Below, piece by piece: positions 45,565 through 54,340 of a stretch of 54,543 nt of DNA. Each line of letters starts with the position of its first letter. Position 1 is the stretch's first letter. The notes beneath the pieces were generated by a model, which worked only from the letters and a program-made list of their open reading frames with translations, did no database searches and was not told where the DNA came from. The DNA lies in contig JACPZS010000183.1 in assembly GCA_016195385.1 (NCBI GenBank), forward strand, positions 1-54,543, read 5' to 3'. The translations under genes and the position numbers were made by a program. The stretch comes from Verrucomicrobiota bacterium (GTDB taxonomy: Bacteria > Verrucomicrobiota > Verrucomicrobiia > Limisphaerales > JACPZS01).

Positions 45565-47085
45565 TCAGGGCAATGCGCGCAGCCGGTAAAAGCGCTGACT
45601 GGTCGCTAGATTTGTCACCGTAATATCAGTGAAGAAAAAGTTGGTGCTGGCAGAAACCACCGGCTCGCCGAGCGATTGCCAGTTCGTAAAGAAATTCGTG
45701 GATGATTCGACCTGAAATTTTGAACTGGGACTGGACACCCAAGATAATTTGAATCCATTTGTGTCCGCGCCCGCTACTGGTCGAATAAACCGCGCATAGG
45801 CTGGCAGGAATTCGATGCTGTCGAGAATTCCGTCACTGCCGCTTTGAAAAAAATTTGTGCTAGGCGAGTAACCCGCCGTGAAACGCAGTTCTATATTTTT
45901 TCCCGCGTAGGCGGAGATGTCGAAAGTCTTTCGGCGACCGGCAAAAACGTCGCCAATCGGTTGTTCCCACGGACGCGTTGTTTCTAAAACTGGCAAACTA
46001 TCCACCACTGGCGGTGTCTCCCCGTTCAGAGTCACGGTAAAGCTAGTCCAGCCGCCGGCCTTGAAGCGCAAAAATCTGGCACTGCTGGGGATGATTCCGG
46101 TTTGAACGAGGGCAAACGGATGATCATTTACGTAATCTTGATGGAAATAAATGGCGTATGCACCCTCAACAAAGTCAGCCGAAGCGGTTCCCAAGAAGTT
46201 AGTGAAGAAGGAATTGTAGTATCGGTTGCTTTGCAAATTGCACAAAATAATCTGAGGGCAATCGTCGATACAAGCGCAACACGAGTAGCCAAACTTCGAA
46301 AACTGATTTGCTCCCAAGAGAAAACTCCAACCGGGGAAAGTCACATTCGTCAATTGACCGCCGAAACCATCAGGCCCAGCAGGAGAAAGTTGGATCGTGT
46401 CGAGTCCAAGATTCTGAAAATCCCTCGGCACGTCTGGATGCGGTGGCAGCTTCTCAGCTTTCGCGAACACAATGTTGTCAATTCCAACCTGCTCGCTGGT
46501 GTAAAAAGGTAGATAATCCGTAAACATTACTTCCAGATCCAGTTTCACATTCTTAGTCCCACCAAATCCCGAAATATCGCCTCTAATGACCGCTTGTTGT
46601 GCGTCGTTGGTAAAGTAGATGACTGGCGTTCCATTTAATGAAACTCGGAGGGCTGTCGCGCCACGAAATTTGTCCAGCACAAATATCCTCAATTCGTCCG
46701 CTTCGACTGGAACATCGCCAGTTTGTGAAAAAATGATCGGATGGAGTGTGCTGCGGATGACCAACGAGTATTTTCCAGCATCTACGTCTTGCACTGGCAC
46801 TCGGCATTCCCTTGAAATAAGAAAGCAACTCGGTGCAGAATCCAACCAAGGAATTTGGGGTATGATATTGAGATTTAACGTATCGTTGTTAGTGTAACCC
46901 GGCCTCAAGATTGTCCAGCCGGGCAGTAAGTCTGTGACGGTTCCAACTCCGCTCACGCAAGCACCGCCTGGTTGGACAACCACGTTGTTCGTATTGGCGA
47001 GTTCAAAGTCCAGATTGATGAATGGATCGGCCGGGGAATTGAGCGCCAAAAGAAGCCACCCAATTATCCAGAGTTTGCTTTTCAT
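45565..47085 (-). CDS. Secreted protein of unknown function
   Basis: A 506-aa protein from the ATG at 47085 with signal peptide KLWIIGWLLLALNSPAD. The body is a repeated beta-sandwich: two lobes each with a PGW motif (LLPGWTILRPG; FPGWSFLLGANQ), an FxNLDFE-like opening (FINLDFELANTN; FQNLGLDTIQL), and galactose-binding-like strands. A cysteine pair CCACIDDC sits in the middle. The C-terminal 65 residues are the FQVESSTNFFTNW...RFYRLRALP tail that this phylum often adds to exported proteins. No enzyme signature was found. It is less G+C-rich than its neighbours. Confidence 0.75.
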   Translation of the reverse strand: MKSKLWIIGWLLLALNSPADPFINLDFELANTNNVVVQPGGACVSGVGTVTDLLPGWTILRPGYTNNDTLNLNIIPQIPWLDSAPSCFLISRECRVPVQDVDAGKYSLVIRSTLHPIIFSQTGDVPVEADELRIFVLDKFRGATALRVSLNGTPVIYFTNDAQQAVIRGDISGFGGTKNVKLDLEVMFTDYLPFYTSEQVGIDNIVFAKAEKLPPHPDVPRDFQNLGLDTIQLSPAGPDGFGGQLTNVTFPGWSFLLGANQFSKFGYSCCACIDDCPQIILCNLQSNRYYNSFFTNFLGTASADFVEGAYAIYFHQDYVNDHPFALVQTGIIPSSARFLRFKAGGWTSFTVTLNGETPPVVDSLPVLETTRPWEQPIGDVFAGRRKTFDISAYAGKNIELRFTAGYSPSTNFFQSGSDGILDSIEFLPAYARFIRPVAGADTNGFKLSWVSSPSSKFQVESSTNFFTNWQSLGEPVVSASTNFFFTDITVTNLATSQRFYRLRALP

Positions 47086-47205
47086 GATGCTTACCAAACG
47101 CCACCTCTCTCGCAAGCGCAAGAGCAACCTCCGACAACAAGCCGCATTTCATCCATTTCTAACTCCACACTTGCGGCCTCGCCATGCCGCCGCCATGCTC
47201 GCGCT

Positions 47206-47757
47206 ATGATGACGCTACTGATTGGAACCAATCGACCGGACAGCAACTCGCGCAAAGTCGCGCGCCGGCTCGAAGAAATTTACGCGGAGTTGAAAGTGCC
47301 GCTGAAGGTGATCGATCTCGCCACGCTGCCGCCGGAGATTTTTCATCCCTCGAGCTACGAAACCAAACCGGCGTCGTTTCAGCCGTTTGCCGATGCCGTC
47401 CTCGCCGCCAGCGGGCTGGTCGTGGTGTCGCCCGAATACAACGGCGGGATTCCGGGCGTGCTGAAATACTTCATCGACATGCTGAAGTTCCCGGAGAGTT
47501 TTGAAAAGCGCCCGGTCTGCTTCATTGGCGTGGCGGCGGGCATCTGGGGCGCGCTGCGGCCGGTGGAACAGTTGCAGCAAATTTTCGGCTATCGCAACGC
47601 GTTCATTTTTCCTGAACGCGTTTTCCTCCCCAAAGTCCACGAACTCCTCGACGCGCAAGGCCGGCTCATGGACGCGGACGTGGTGAAGCGGCTCACCAAA
47701 CAGGCCGGCGGGTTCGTCGAATTCGTCACGCGTCTGCGCGGCGGCAAACTTTCCTAA
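47206..47757 (+). CDS. NADPH-dependent FMN reductase-family flavodoxin-fold protein
   Basis: A 183-aa soluble protein; either of two adjacent ATGs (47206, 47209) may start it. The FMN phosphate loop is LIGTNRPDSNSRKVA, and SPEYNGGIPGVLKYFIDML is the family's second flavin-contact motif. Members reduce FMN, quinones, azo dyes or metal complexes with NAD(P)H. No partner gene is evident; it diverges from the secreted-protein gene and precedes a repeat region. Confidence 0.9.
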   Translation: MMTLLIGTNRPDSNSRKVARRLEEIYAELKVPLKVIDLATLPPEIFHPSSYETKPASFQPFADAVLAASGLVVVSPEYNGGIPGVLKYFIDMLKFPESFEKRPVCFIGVAAGIWGALRPVEQLQQIFGYRNAFIFPERVFLPKVHELLDAQGRLMDADVVKRLTKQAGGFVEFVTRLRGGKLS

Positions 47758-47765
47758 ACCCGAAT

Positions 47766-47930
47766 TCCAAAATTGAATAGCCGCGAAAGAACACACAGCA
47801 CGCAGAAGGTCGGGCGGGAGAGCAATGGGAGCGTGAAAAATTTGACCGCCATTTTACCTTCAAGATCAGTTCGCCTTTCTTTGTGCTCTTTGTGTTTGCT
47901 CGTGGCCAACTTCGGTTTTCGCGTTAAAAT
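47766..47930. repeat. Dispersed inverted-repeat element, copy B
   Basis: It matches copy A (42306-42445) along its length: AAATTGAATAGCCGC at the left, the central GACCGCCATTTTACCTTCA, CTTTCTTTGTGC, and GTGGCCAACT at the right. The outer arms are more degenerate than in copy A. It fills most of the 213-base gap between the FMN reductase and the second Gfo/Idh/MocA gene. Confidence 0.6.
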
Positions 47931-47970
47931 TTCAAATGTTCGGAAACTCGCCTAGCCCCGCACTCCATTT

Positions 47971-48993
47971 ATGATCAACGTCGGCATCGTCGGCTTGGGC
48001 TTCATGGCGGCCACGCACGTGAAAGCGTATCGAAAACTTTCCAACGCGCGCATCGCGGCAATTTGCAATCCCAGCGGGCGACACCTCGACGGCGATCTTT
48101 CGCGCGCCGGTGGAAACATCGGTGCGGACGATTCGGTGCGGCTCGACATGTCGCAGGTGAAGGCGTTTGCGAGCTACGAATCTATGCTGGCGGATCCAGT
48201 CATCGATCTCGTGGACATCTGCGCGCCGACCGTCGCTCACGTGGCGCTCGCGATCACCGCGCTGAAGGCGGGCAAACATGTGATTTGCGAAAAGCCGCTC
48301 GCGCGCACCGTTGAACAAGCACGGCAAATCGTCGAAGCCGCGAAGCGCGCCAAAGGTTTTTTCATGCCGGCGATGTGCCTGCGCTTCTGGCCGCAGTGGA
48401 CGTTTCTCAAGCGCGCGATTGACGAAGGAAGCCACGGAAAAATTCTCGGCGCACGGTTTCGGCGCGTGGCGGAGCCGCCAGGCTGGGGTCAGAAAAGTTT
48501 CTTGGATGGACAAAACTCCGGCGGTGCGTTGTTCGATCTGCACGTCCACGACACGGATTTCGTGCAATTTTGTTTCGGCCGGCCGCGCGCGGTTTTTTCC
48601 ACCGGCTTCACCAAAGTCAGCGGCGCGATTGATCACGTGGTGACACAATATCAATTCGCCTCCGGCGCAAGCGTTCACGCGGAAGGCAGTTGGGCGATGA
48701 CGCCAGGATTTGGATTCAACATGGCCTACACGGCGGTCTTCGAGCGCGCGACAGTGGACTACGATTTAGCGCGCGGTGCAGAAGCATTGCGATTGTTCGA
48801 GCAAGGCCAGGCAGCACGAACGATTCATTGCGAAGGTGACGACGGTTATGTCGGGGAATTGCGCCATCTCATCGAGGCGATTCAAACTGGCCGGCCACCG
48901 AGCGTCGTCACGCCGCAGGACGGTTTGAGTTCGGTTGAAATTTGCGCCGCCGAGGAAAAATCAGTGCGCGAAGGCCGGCTCGTCGAACTGTGA
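47971..48993 (+). CDS. Gfo/Idh/MocA-family oxidoreductase, cytoplasmic
   Basis: A 340-aa protein without signal peptide. The Rossmann motif is NVGIVGLGFMAATHVKAYRK and the catalytic-region lysine is in VICEKPLARTVEQA. The C-terminal sheet domain has SGGALFDLHVHDTDFVQFCF, with the conserved His. It is shorter than, and distinct from, the exported homologue at 43351-44700. A likely NAD(P)-dependent sugar or polyol dehydrogenase; substrate unknown. The ribF start follows the stop by only 13 bases, so they may be co-transcribed. Confidence 0.92.
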   Translation: MINVGIVGLGFMAATHVKAYRKLSNARIAAICNPSGRHLDGDLSRAGGNIGADDSVRLDMSQVKAFASYESMLADPVIDLVDICAPTVAHVALAITALKAGKHVICEKPLARTVEQARQIVEAAKRAKGFFMPAMCLRFWPQWTFLKRAIDEGSHGKILGARFRRVAEPPGWGQKSFLDGQNSGGALFDLHVHDTDFVQFCFGRPRAVFSTGFTKVSGAIDHVVTQYQFASGASVHAEGSWAMTPGFGFNMAYTAVFERATVDYDLARGAEALRLFEQGQAARTIHCEGDDGYVGELRHLIEAIQTGRPPSVVTPQDGLSSVEICAAEEKSVREGRLVEL

Positions 48994-49006
48994 ACGCGCC
49001 GTGGTG

Positions 49007-49942
49007 ATGGAACAAATGCGCGTCATCGCACGAGCCGAAGAATTGTCGCCGGGCGCGCGGAAAGTCTGCGCCGCGATTGGCGTGTTCGACGGCGTTCATC
49101 TCGGCCATCAACAAGTCATCCGGCAGACGGTCGCGGACGCGCGGCAGGTCGAAGGCGTCGCCCTCGTGATCACGTTTGACCGGCATCCCAGTTCAGTCGT
49201 CGCGCCAGAGCGAACGCCACCACTGATCTATTCGCTGCCGCAAAAACTGCGCGCCATCGAATCACTCGGCGCGGAAGCGACGCTGCTGATTGAATTCACG
49301 CGCGAGTTCAGCCAAATCCCCGCCGAAGAATTCATCCGCCAGCTCGCGCACCAATTTGGCTCAATCTACAGCCTGTGCGTCGGCAGCGCCTTTACGTTTG
49401 GGCACAAACGCGGCGGCAACGTCGAGTTGTTGCGACGGCTCGGACAGGAACTCAATTTCATCGTGCATGGAATTTCTTCGCTGGCCCTCGACGGCAAAAT
49501 CGTCAGCAGCACGCGCATTCGCGAGGCCATCAAACAAGGTCGCCTCGATGCCGCGAGCCAGATGATCGGGCGCTCCTATTCGGTCGCAGGCAAAGTGGTG
49601 CGCGGTGATGGCATTGGCCGCCAGCTAGGTTTTCCTACGGCGAACATCGACTGCGCTGCATTGCTGCTGCCGCCGAACGGAGTCTATGCAGTTCACGCTC
49701 GAACCAACGGGCAATCACACCGCGCCGTCGCCAACATCGGTCTGCGCCCCACGCTCGTTTCGCCGGCGCCGCGCTTGCAGGTCGAGGCGCATTTGCTGGA
49801 TTTCTCCGGCGACCTTTACGGCGAGGAATTGGAAATCATCTTCGATGCAAAACTCCGCGATGAGCAAAAATTTTCTTCATGTGAAGAATTAACCGCGCAA
49901 ATCGCCCGCGACTTGGCGGAGGCGCGGCGGATTTTTTCGTGA
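49007..49942 (+). CDS. ribF: Bifunctional riboflavin kinase / FAD synthetase
   Basis: A 311-aa protein of normal length. I chose the ATG at 49007; the frame is open earlier but overlaps the preceding gene. The N-terminal adenylyltransferase domain has IGVFDGVHLGHQQVI (HxGH-type nucleotide site), ITFDRHP and SSTRIREAI. The C-terminal riboflavin kinase domain begins near VVRGDGIGRQLGFPTANI and includes NGVYAVHA and the final helix. It converts riboflavin to FMN and FMN to FAD in the cytoplasm. It is followed after seven bases by mobA. Confidence 0.97.
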   Translation: MEQMRVIARAEELSPGARKVCAAIGVFDGVHLGHQQVIRQTVADARQVEGVALVITFDRHPSSVVAPERTPPLIYSLPQKLRAIESLGAEATLLIEFTREFSQIPAEEFIRQLAHQFGSIYSLCVGSAFTFGHKRGGNVELLRRLGQELNFIVHGISSLALDGKIVSSTRIREAIKQGRLDAASQMIGRSYSVAGKVVRGDGIGRQLGFPTANIDCAALLLPPNGVYAVHARTNGQSHRAVANIGLRPTLVSPAPRLQVEAHLLDFSGDLYGEELEIIFDAKLRDEQKFSSCEELTAQIARDLAEARRIFS

Positions 49943-49949
49943 GATCGGC

Positions 49950-50585
49950 GTGAAACGAAAACGCAAGCTGTCGCCGGTTGCTTTCACTCGCGGTAGCCGT
50001 GCCACGCCGGGAGAAGCGAAAACAGATGAGCCACCGGTTGACTTTGAAATTTGCATTCTCGCCGGCGGCTTGAGCAGGCGTATGGGCCGCGACAAGGCGC
50101 GGCTGCGGCTCGGCCGACGCACATTGCTCGGCCATGTGCGAGCGACGGCGCAGCAACTCGGAGTTTCCGTGCGAATCATCCGCCGGGATTTGATTCCGCG
50201 CTGCGGCCCGCTCGGCGGCGTTTACGCGGCGCTCAAAACCACGCGCGCGCCGCGAGTCATTTTTCTTTCGTGCGACATGCCGTTCATTTCCGCGACGACG
50301 ATTCGGCGGGTCGCGGCGGAATCGGCGACGCATAAGCGCGCGATCTTTTTTCAATCCGGCCGCGCCGTCGGTTTTCCGTTTGGCTTGTGCCGAGATTCAC
50401 TGGCGACGGTGAAGGCGCAAATCCGTCGGCGCGAGTTTTCGCTCCAGGCGCTCGCGCGGGTTTTGTTCGCGAAACGCCTGCGCTGGCCGCGTGGCAGCGC
50501 CAGCGAAAGGCTGAACGTCAACACGCCGGAGGAATACGAACGAGCGCGCCGGCACTGGTCGTCCACCCGCGGAACGAAGTTATGA
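49950..50585 (+). CDS. mobA: Molybdenum cofactor guanylyltransferase
   Basis: A 211-aa protein starting at the GTG at 49950, seven bases after ribF. The nucleotide-binding signature CILAGGLSRRMGRDKARLRL is complete. GPLGGVYAALK and LSCDMPFIS, the metal-binding strand, follow, and the C-terminus carries NVNTPEEYERA. It transfers GMP to molybdopterin, making the MGD cofactor; a nucleotidyltransferase for another cofactor is possible but less likely. The N-terminal 28 residues are basic and variable. Confidence 0.88.
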   Translation: MKRKRKLSPVAFTRGSRATPGEAKTDEPPVDFEICILAGGLSRRMGRDKARLRLGRRTLLGHVRATAQQLGVSVRIIRRDLIPRCGPLGGVYAALKTTRAPRVIFLSCDMPFISATTIRRVAAESATHKRAIFFQSGRAVGFPFGLCRDSLATVKAQIRRREFSLQALARVLFAKRLRWPRGSASERLNVNTPEEYERARRHWSSTRGTKL

Positions 50586-50786
50586 AGAGCCTGGTGATTT
50601 GCATCCGGCCTTCCCTCGCGTCAATGGATTGCCTGGAATTGGCGCTCTGAAAAACTTGCGGACAAATTTGACTGGAACCATGCAAGCGGATTGGGGAGTA
50701 CGCCCGTCCTCGCGGCCCGTTCGAGAGCGCCGGAAGGAGCCGGGCGTTGCAATGCGTCGGGGAGTGAATTATCAAGAGCGCCCGTT

Positions 50787-51470
50787 ATGACCGTGCCCAA
50801 CATCGTTACCATCCGCGACCTCACGAAAACCTATCAACAGGGCGAGATCAACGTGACGGCGTTGAACAACATTTCCCTCGACATCGAGGCGGGCGAATAT
50901 CTCACGCTCATGGGGCCGTCAGGTTCCGGTAAATCCACGCTACTCCACATCATTGCGGGAGTGGACCGACCGACGAGCGGCGAGTGCCGTGTGCAGGGCA
51001 TTGACGTCACGCGACTCAATGAATCCGATCTTGCCGATTGGCGAAATCAAAACGTCGGCTTCGTGTTTCAGTCGTTCAATTTGATCCCCGTGCTCACGGC
51101 CTTTGAAAATGTCGAACTGCCGCTCCTCTTGACGCGTCTCAGCCGCAAGCAACGCCGCGAGCAGGTCAACACAGCCTTGGAGTTGGTTGGCCTGTTGGAC
51201 CGTCGCCATCATTTGCCAAAGCAACTTTCGGGCGGACAGGAGCAGCGCGTGGCCATTGCCCGCGCGATCGTGACGGATCCGGCGTTGATCGTCGCGGACG
51301 AACCGACCGGAAATCTGGACTCGGCTTCCACACAAGAAGCTTTGGGCATCTTGCAGTCGCTGACGCGCACCGCTGGCAAGACCGTCATCATGGTCACGCA
51401 CGATCCGAAGGCCGCGGCTTTCGGCTCGCGCAGCATTCATCTCGAAAAAGGGGAGCTGGTGAACGAATGA
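50787..51470 (+). CDS. ABC transporter ATP-binding protein (MacB/LolD type)
   Basis: A 227-aa ATPase from the ATG at 50787. Walker A is [17 protein letters not shown], the Q-loop is in [19 protein letters not shown], the signature is [14 protein letters not shown], and Walker B is [13 protein letters not shown] followed by MVTHD. It belongs with the FtsX-like permeases that follow: the next gene overlaps by four bases (ATGA at 51467). With the adaptor gene at 53777 this forms a tripartite MacB-like export operon, probably for peptides, lipids or drugs. Confidence 0.95.
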   Translation: MTVPNIVTIRDLTKTYQQGEINVTALNNISLDIEAGEYLTLMGPSGSGKSTLLHIIAGVDRPTSGECRVQGIDVTRLNESDLADWRNQNVGFVFQSFNLIPVLTAFENVELPLLLTRLSRKQRREQVNTALELVGLLDRRHHLPKQLSGGQEQRVAIARAIVTDPALIVADEPTGNLDSASTQEALGILQSLTRTAGKTVIMVTHDPKAAAFGSRSIHLEKGELVNE

Positions 51471-52612
51471 TCATCGCGACCTTTATCGCCAAGAATGCCC
51501 TGCGCAACAAACGCCGCGCCGCGCTGACGATTCTCAGCGTCGCCGTCAGTTGCGCGTTGCTCGTGACGCTGCTGACACTGCAGCGCGAAATGACCATCCC
51601 GCCGGAATCCGAAGCAGCGTCGCTGCGCGTCATCGCGCGCAACAAGGTTTCGCTCGCGCAACCGCTGCCGGCCAAACAACTCGCGGTCATCGACAAGATT
51701 CCCGGCATCGTCGCGGTGTCGCCGTTCAGTTTCTTCGGCGGCAATTTCCGCGAAGAGACGGTGACAAGCTTCGCCCAATTTGCCGTGGACCCGGCGCGCT
51801 TTCAAAATATCATCGTCGAAGGAAAAATTGCCGAAGGCTCGTACGATAATTTCATCAAAGACCGCAATTCCTGCCTTGTCGGCGCGGACACGTTGAAGCG
51901 CTACGGCTTGAAAGTCGGCGACCAGATGCGCTTCACCGGCACGTTTTATCCGGCGAATCTCGACCTGCGCATCGCGGCGGTGTATCAAGGCACGGTGGAC
52001 GACCGGAATGTTTTCTTTCACCACAAATTGCTCGATGAACTGCTTGGCGACCCTGGCACCGTCGGCACTTGGTACCTGCGCGTTGAATCGGCGGACGTGG
52101 CGAACGACGTCATCGCGCGCGTGAACAAGGCGTTCGAGAATACGTCGGCGGAAGTGCGGGCCGAAACGGAGCGCGCCTTTCAGATGAGCTTCATGAGCAT
52201 GTTAGGCAACGTGAAAGTGCTCATCGGCTCGATCAGCACCGTGGTCGTCTTTACGCTCGTGTTGGTGACGGTCAGCACGATGAGCATGGCGATTCGTGAA
52301 CGCTTCCGCGAACTGGCGATTCTCAAGGCGCTTGGTTTTCGGCGGCGCGAATTGTTCTCGTTCATCCTGGCCGAGAGCTTCGGACTCGCGGCGTTGGGCG
52401 CGTTCGTCGGCATTGGCGGCGCGTGGGCATTCTGGACGTTCCTCGACCTGCAAACGCTCACGCGAGGATTTCTCGTCTATTTTGAAGTGACGCCGCGAAT
52501 CATGGCGACGGGCGCGACGGTGGCGGCGCTGCTCGGCCTGTTTTCCGCCATCGCGCCGTCCATCGCGGTCGCGCGTATGAGCGTTGTAAAAGGGCTGAAG
52601 ACACTAGATTGA
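51467..52612 (+). CDS. ABC transporter permease (FtsX/MacB-like), first
   Basis: A 381-aa inner-membrane protein. An N-terminal membrane segment ([20 protein letters not shown]) is followed by a periplasmic domain of about 220 residues, then three C-terminal segments beginning at [38 protein letters not shown] is the FtsX-type coupling motif that contacts the ATPase. It overlaps the ATPase gene by four bases and is followed after four bases by a second permease, so the transporter is probably a heterodimer. Confidence 0.93.
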   Translation: MIIATFIAKNALRNKRRAALTILSVAVSCALLVTLLTLQREMTIPPESEAASLRVIARNKVSLAQPLPAKQLAVIDKIPGIVAVSPFSFFGGNFREETVTSFAQFAVDPARFQNIIVEGKIAEGSYDNFIKDRNSCLVGADTLKRYGLKVGDQMRFTGTFYPANLDLRIAAVYQGTVDDRNVFFHHKLLDELLGDPGTVGTWYLRVESADVANDVIARVNKAFENTSAEVRAETERAFQMSFMSMLGNVKVLIGSISTVVVFTLVLVTVSTMSMAIRERFRELAILKALGFRRRELFSFILAESFGLAALGAFVGIGGAWAFWTFLDLQTLTRGFLVYFEVTPRIMATGATVAALLGLFSAIAPSIAVARMSVVKGLKTLD

Positions 52613-52616
52613 AATC

Positions 52617-53780
52617 ATGGCGCTGCCGCTCAAATACAATTTTCGCAACGTAATCGTGCGCTGGCGTTCGACGCTCGCCACGGTGCTGGGCATCGCGCTC
52701 GTGGTCGCGGTGTTCGTGCTGCTGCGCGCGCTGGCGCGAGGCATCGAGGCCAGCAGCGCCAACACCGGCGACGCGCGGAACATCCTCGTCGTGCGCAAAG
52801 GTTCGCAGGCGGAGTCCGGCAGCATCGTGACGCGCGAGCATTTTCGGACGATTCAATACTTGGACGAGATCGCCCGCAACGAGCGGGGCGAGCCAATCAT
52901 CTCGGCGGAGTTGGTGCTCATCGTGAGCGCGCCGCGGCGCAACGGCACAGGCGAAGCCAACACGTTGATCCGTGGCGTCACGCCGCGCGGGATGGAACTG
53001 CGCCCGCAAGTGAAGCTCGTGGACGGCCGGTGGTTCGTGCCGGGCAAACGCGAAGTGGTCGTCGCGCGACGACTGGCCGCGCGGTTCGCCGGTTTTGAAA
53101 TTGGCGGCGTGATCAAGTCCGGGCAGGATCGCCTGGCGGTCGTCGGCCACTTCGATGCCGCCGGGAGCGCGTTTGATTCCGAGTCGTGGATGGACGCCGA
53201 TGAGGCGCGATCCATTTTCGACCGCGAGAATTATTCGAGCATTCTGCTGCGTCCGGCGGACGCGACGGCGGCGACGAATCTCATCACGCGCCTGGAGCGC
53301 GACAAGCGTCTTGCGCTGCGCGCCGAACGCGAAGTGGATTACTACTCGAAGCAGACGATGACAGCCGTGCCGATCAAAATTCTGGCGGGACTGCTCGGCA
53401 CCGCGATGTCCATCGGTGCGGTGTTTGCCGCGATGAACACAATGTACGCGAGCGTCGCCTCGCGCACGCGCGAAGTCGGCACGTTGCGCGTGCTCGGCTA
53501 TTCGCGCCGAGCGATTGTGCTGTGCTTTTTGATCGAAGGCGCGTTGCTCGCCGCAATGGGCGGGGTTGTGGGCTGCCTGCTGGCGCTGCCGTTGAACGGC
53601 TACGCGACGGGCACGATGGACTTCCAATCGTTTGCCGAAACAGTTTTCCAATTTCGCGTCACGCCCGATTTGATGCTGATGGGTCTGGCGTTTTCCGTCA
53701 TCATCGGCGTCGCGGGCAGCCTGTTGCCGGCGTTGCGCGCGGCGCGGTTGCCCGTCATCGTCGCTCTCAAGTCGATATGA
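52617..53780 (+). CDS. ABC transporter permease (FtsX/MacB-like), second
   Basis: A 387-aa permease with the same plan as the previous gene: N-terminal segment (TLATVLGIALVVAVFVLLRA), periplasmic domain, and three C-terminal segments. The coupling region reads TREVGTLRVLGYSRRAIVL, and the last segment is LMGLAFSVIIGVAGSLLPAL. It follows the first permease by four bases and overlaps the adaptor gene by four bases (ATGA at 53777), so all are translated as a unit. Confidence 0.93.
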   Translation: MALPLKYNFRNVIVRWRSTLATVLGIALVVAVFVLLRALARGIEASSANTGDARNILVVRKGSQAESGSIVTREHFRTIQYLDEIARNERGEPIISAELVLIVSAPRRNGTGEANTLIRGVTPRGMELRPQVKLVDGRWFVPGKREVVVARRLAARFAGFEIGGVIKSGQDRLAVVGHFDAAGSAFDSESWMDADEARSIFDRENYSSILLRPADATAATNLITRLERDKRLALRAEREVDYYSKQTMTAVPIKILAGLLGTAMSIGAVFAAMNTMYASVASRTREVGTLRVLGYSRRAIVLCFLIEGALLAAMGGVVGCLLALPLNGYATGTMDFQSFAETVFQFRVTPDLMLMGLAFSVIIGVAGSLLPALRAARLPVIVALKSI

Positions 53781-54211
53781 ACGAAGAAAAGTTGCAACAA
53801 CTCCGCATCGCTTCCGAGAACAAGCGCCGTTCGAGTGTGCCGATGTGGGCGATTGTTTTCGGCGTGCTGGCAATCACGGCGACGGTGATTTATCTCGCGG
53901 TGCCGCGCGCTTCGGACAGCGAACGCAGCGGCTTGAAGTCGGGAGGTACTTCCACGAAGTCCGCCAATGAGTTCACTGAAAAAGTCAAACCCGGCGGTGC
54001 AAGTGCGACGGGCAAGACGTCTTCTGGTTCCGCCACCAATCGATCCACCGCGCCGAGCGCTGCTGCCGCCGGCAAATCGGATGACGCGCTGTTCACCGTG
54101 TCGGGCTACATCATCAACCGCGAGCGGATCGAACTCAGAGGCGATGGGCGCGTACAGGCCCAGCACTTCGGGCTCCAATTGCTCCAGAACGGCACGCAAA
54201 GTCGCGGATAA
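53777..54211 (+). pseudogene. Membrane-fusion (HlyD-like) adaptor, cut off after N-terminus
   Basis: The first 120 residues fit an ABC-export adaptor: a short cytoplasmic start (NEEKLQQLRIASENKRRSS), one membrane anchor (MWAIVFGVLAITATVIYLAV), a low-complexity Ser/Thr/Gly linker, then FTVSGYIINRERIEL, the first strand of the lipoyl-type domain. After RIEL (54136) the sequence stops matching and the frame ends 25 residues later. A complete member is about 400 residues. The break coincides with the start of unrelated genes, so this is a join artefact or a deletion rather than a natural short protein. Confidence 0.8.
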
Positions 54212-54328
54212 CGCCACTTCTGCCGCTCCTATTTGCGGGCTTTGCGAAAACGCGCCGCGCCTTGCGATAAGCTCTTGCCGCAACTGCTTGCGCAAAAGCT
54301 TGTTTGCCTCACTGATCTCAATCTTCAT
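54125..54328 (-). pseudogene. 5-formyltetrahydrofolate cyclo-ligase, N-terminal fragment
   Basis: From the ATG at 54328 the minus strand reads MKIEISEANKLLRKQLRQEL, IARRGAFSQSP, then VLGLYAPIASEFDP, the N-terminal third of the YgfA/MTHFS family, which turns 5-formyl-THF into 5,10-methenyl-THF with ATP. Homology ends at EFDP (near 54125), where the adaptor gene's sequence begins on the other strand. A complete protein is about 190 residues. The style and neighbourhood suggest a betaproteobacterial source. Confidence 0.75.
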
Positions 54329-54340
54329 TGCTGTCCCTTC

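Noticed and set aside
50586..50786. 200-base gap before the ABC operon, open in frame with the ATPase
   Set aside because: The upstream extension has no homology to ABC ATPases. I could not confirm a repeat or promoter in it.
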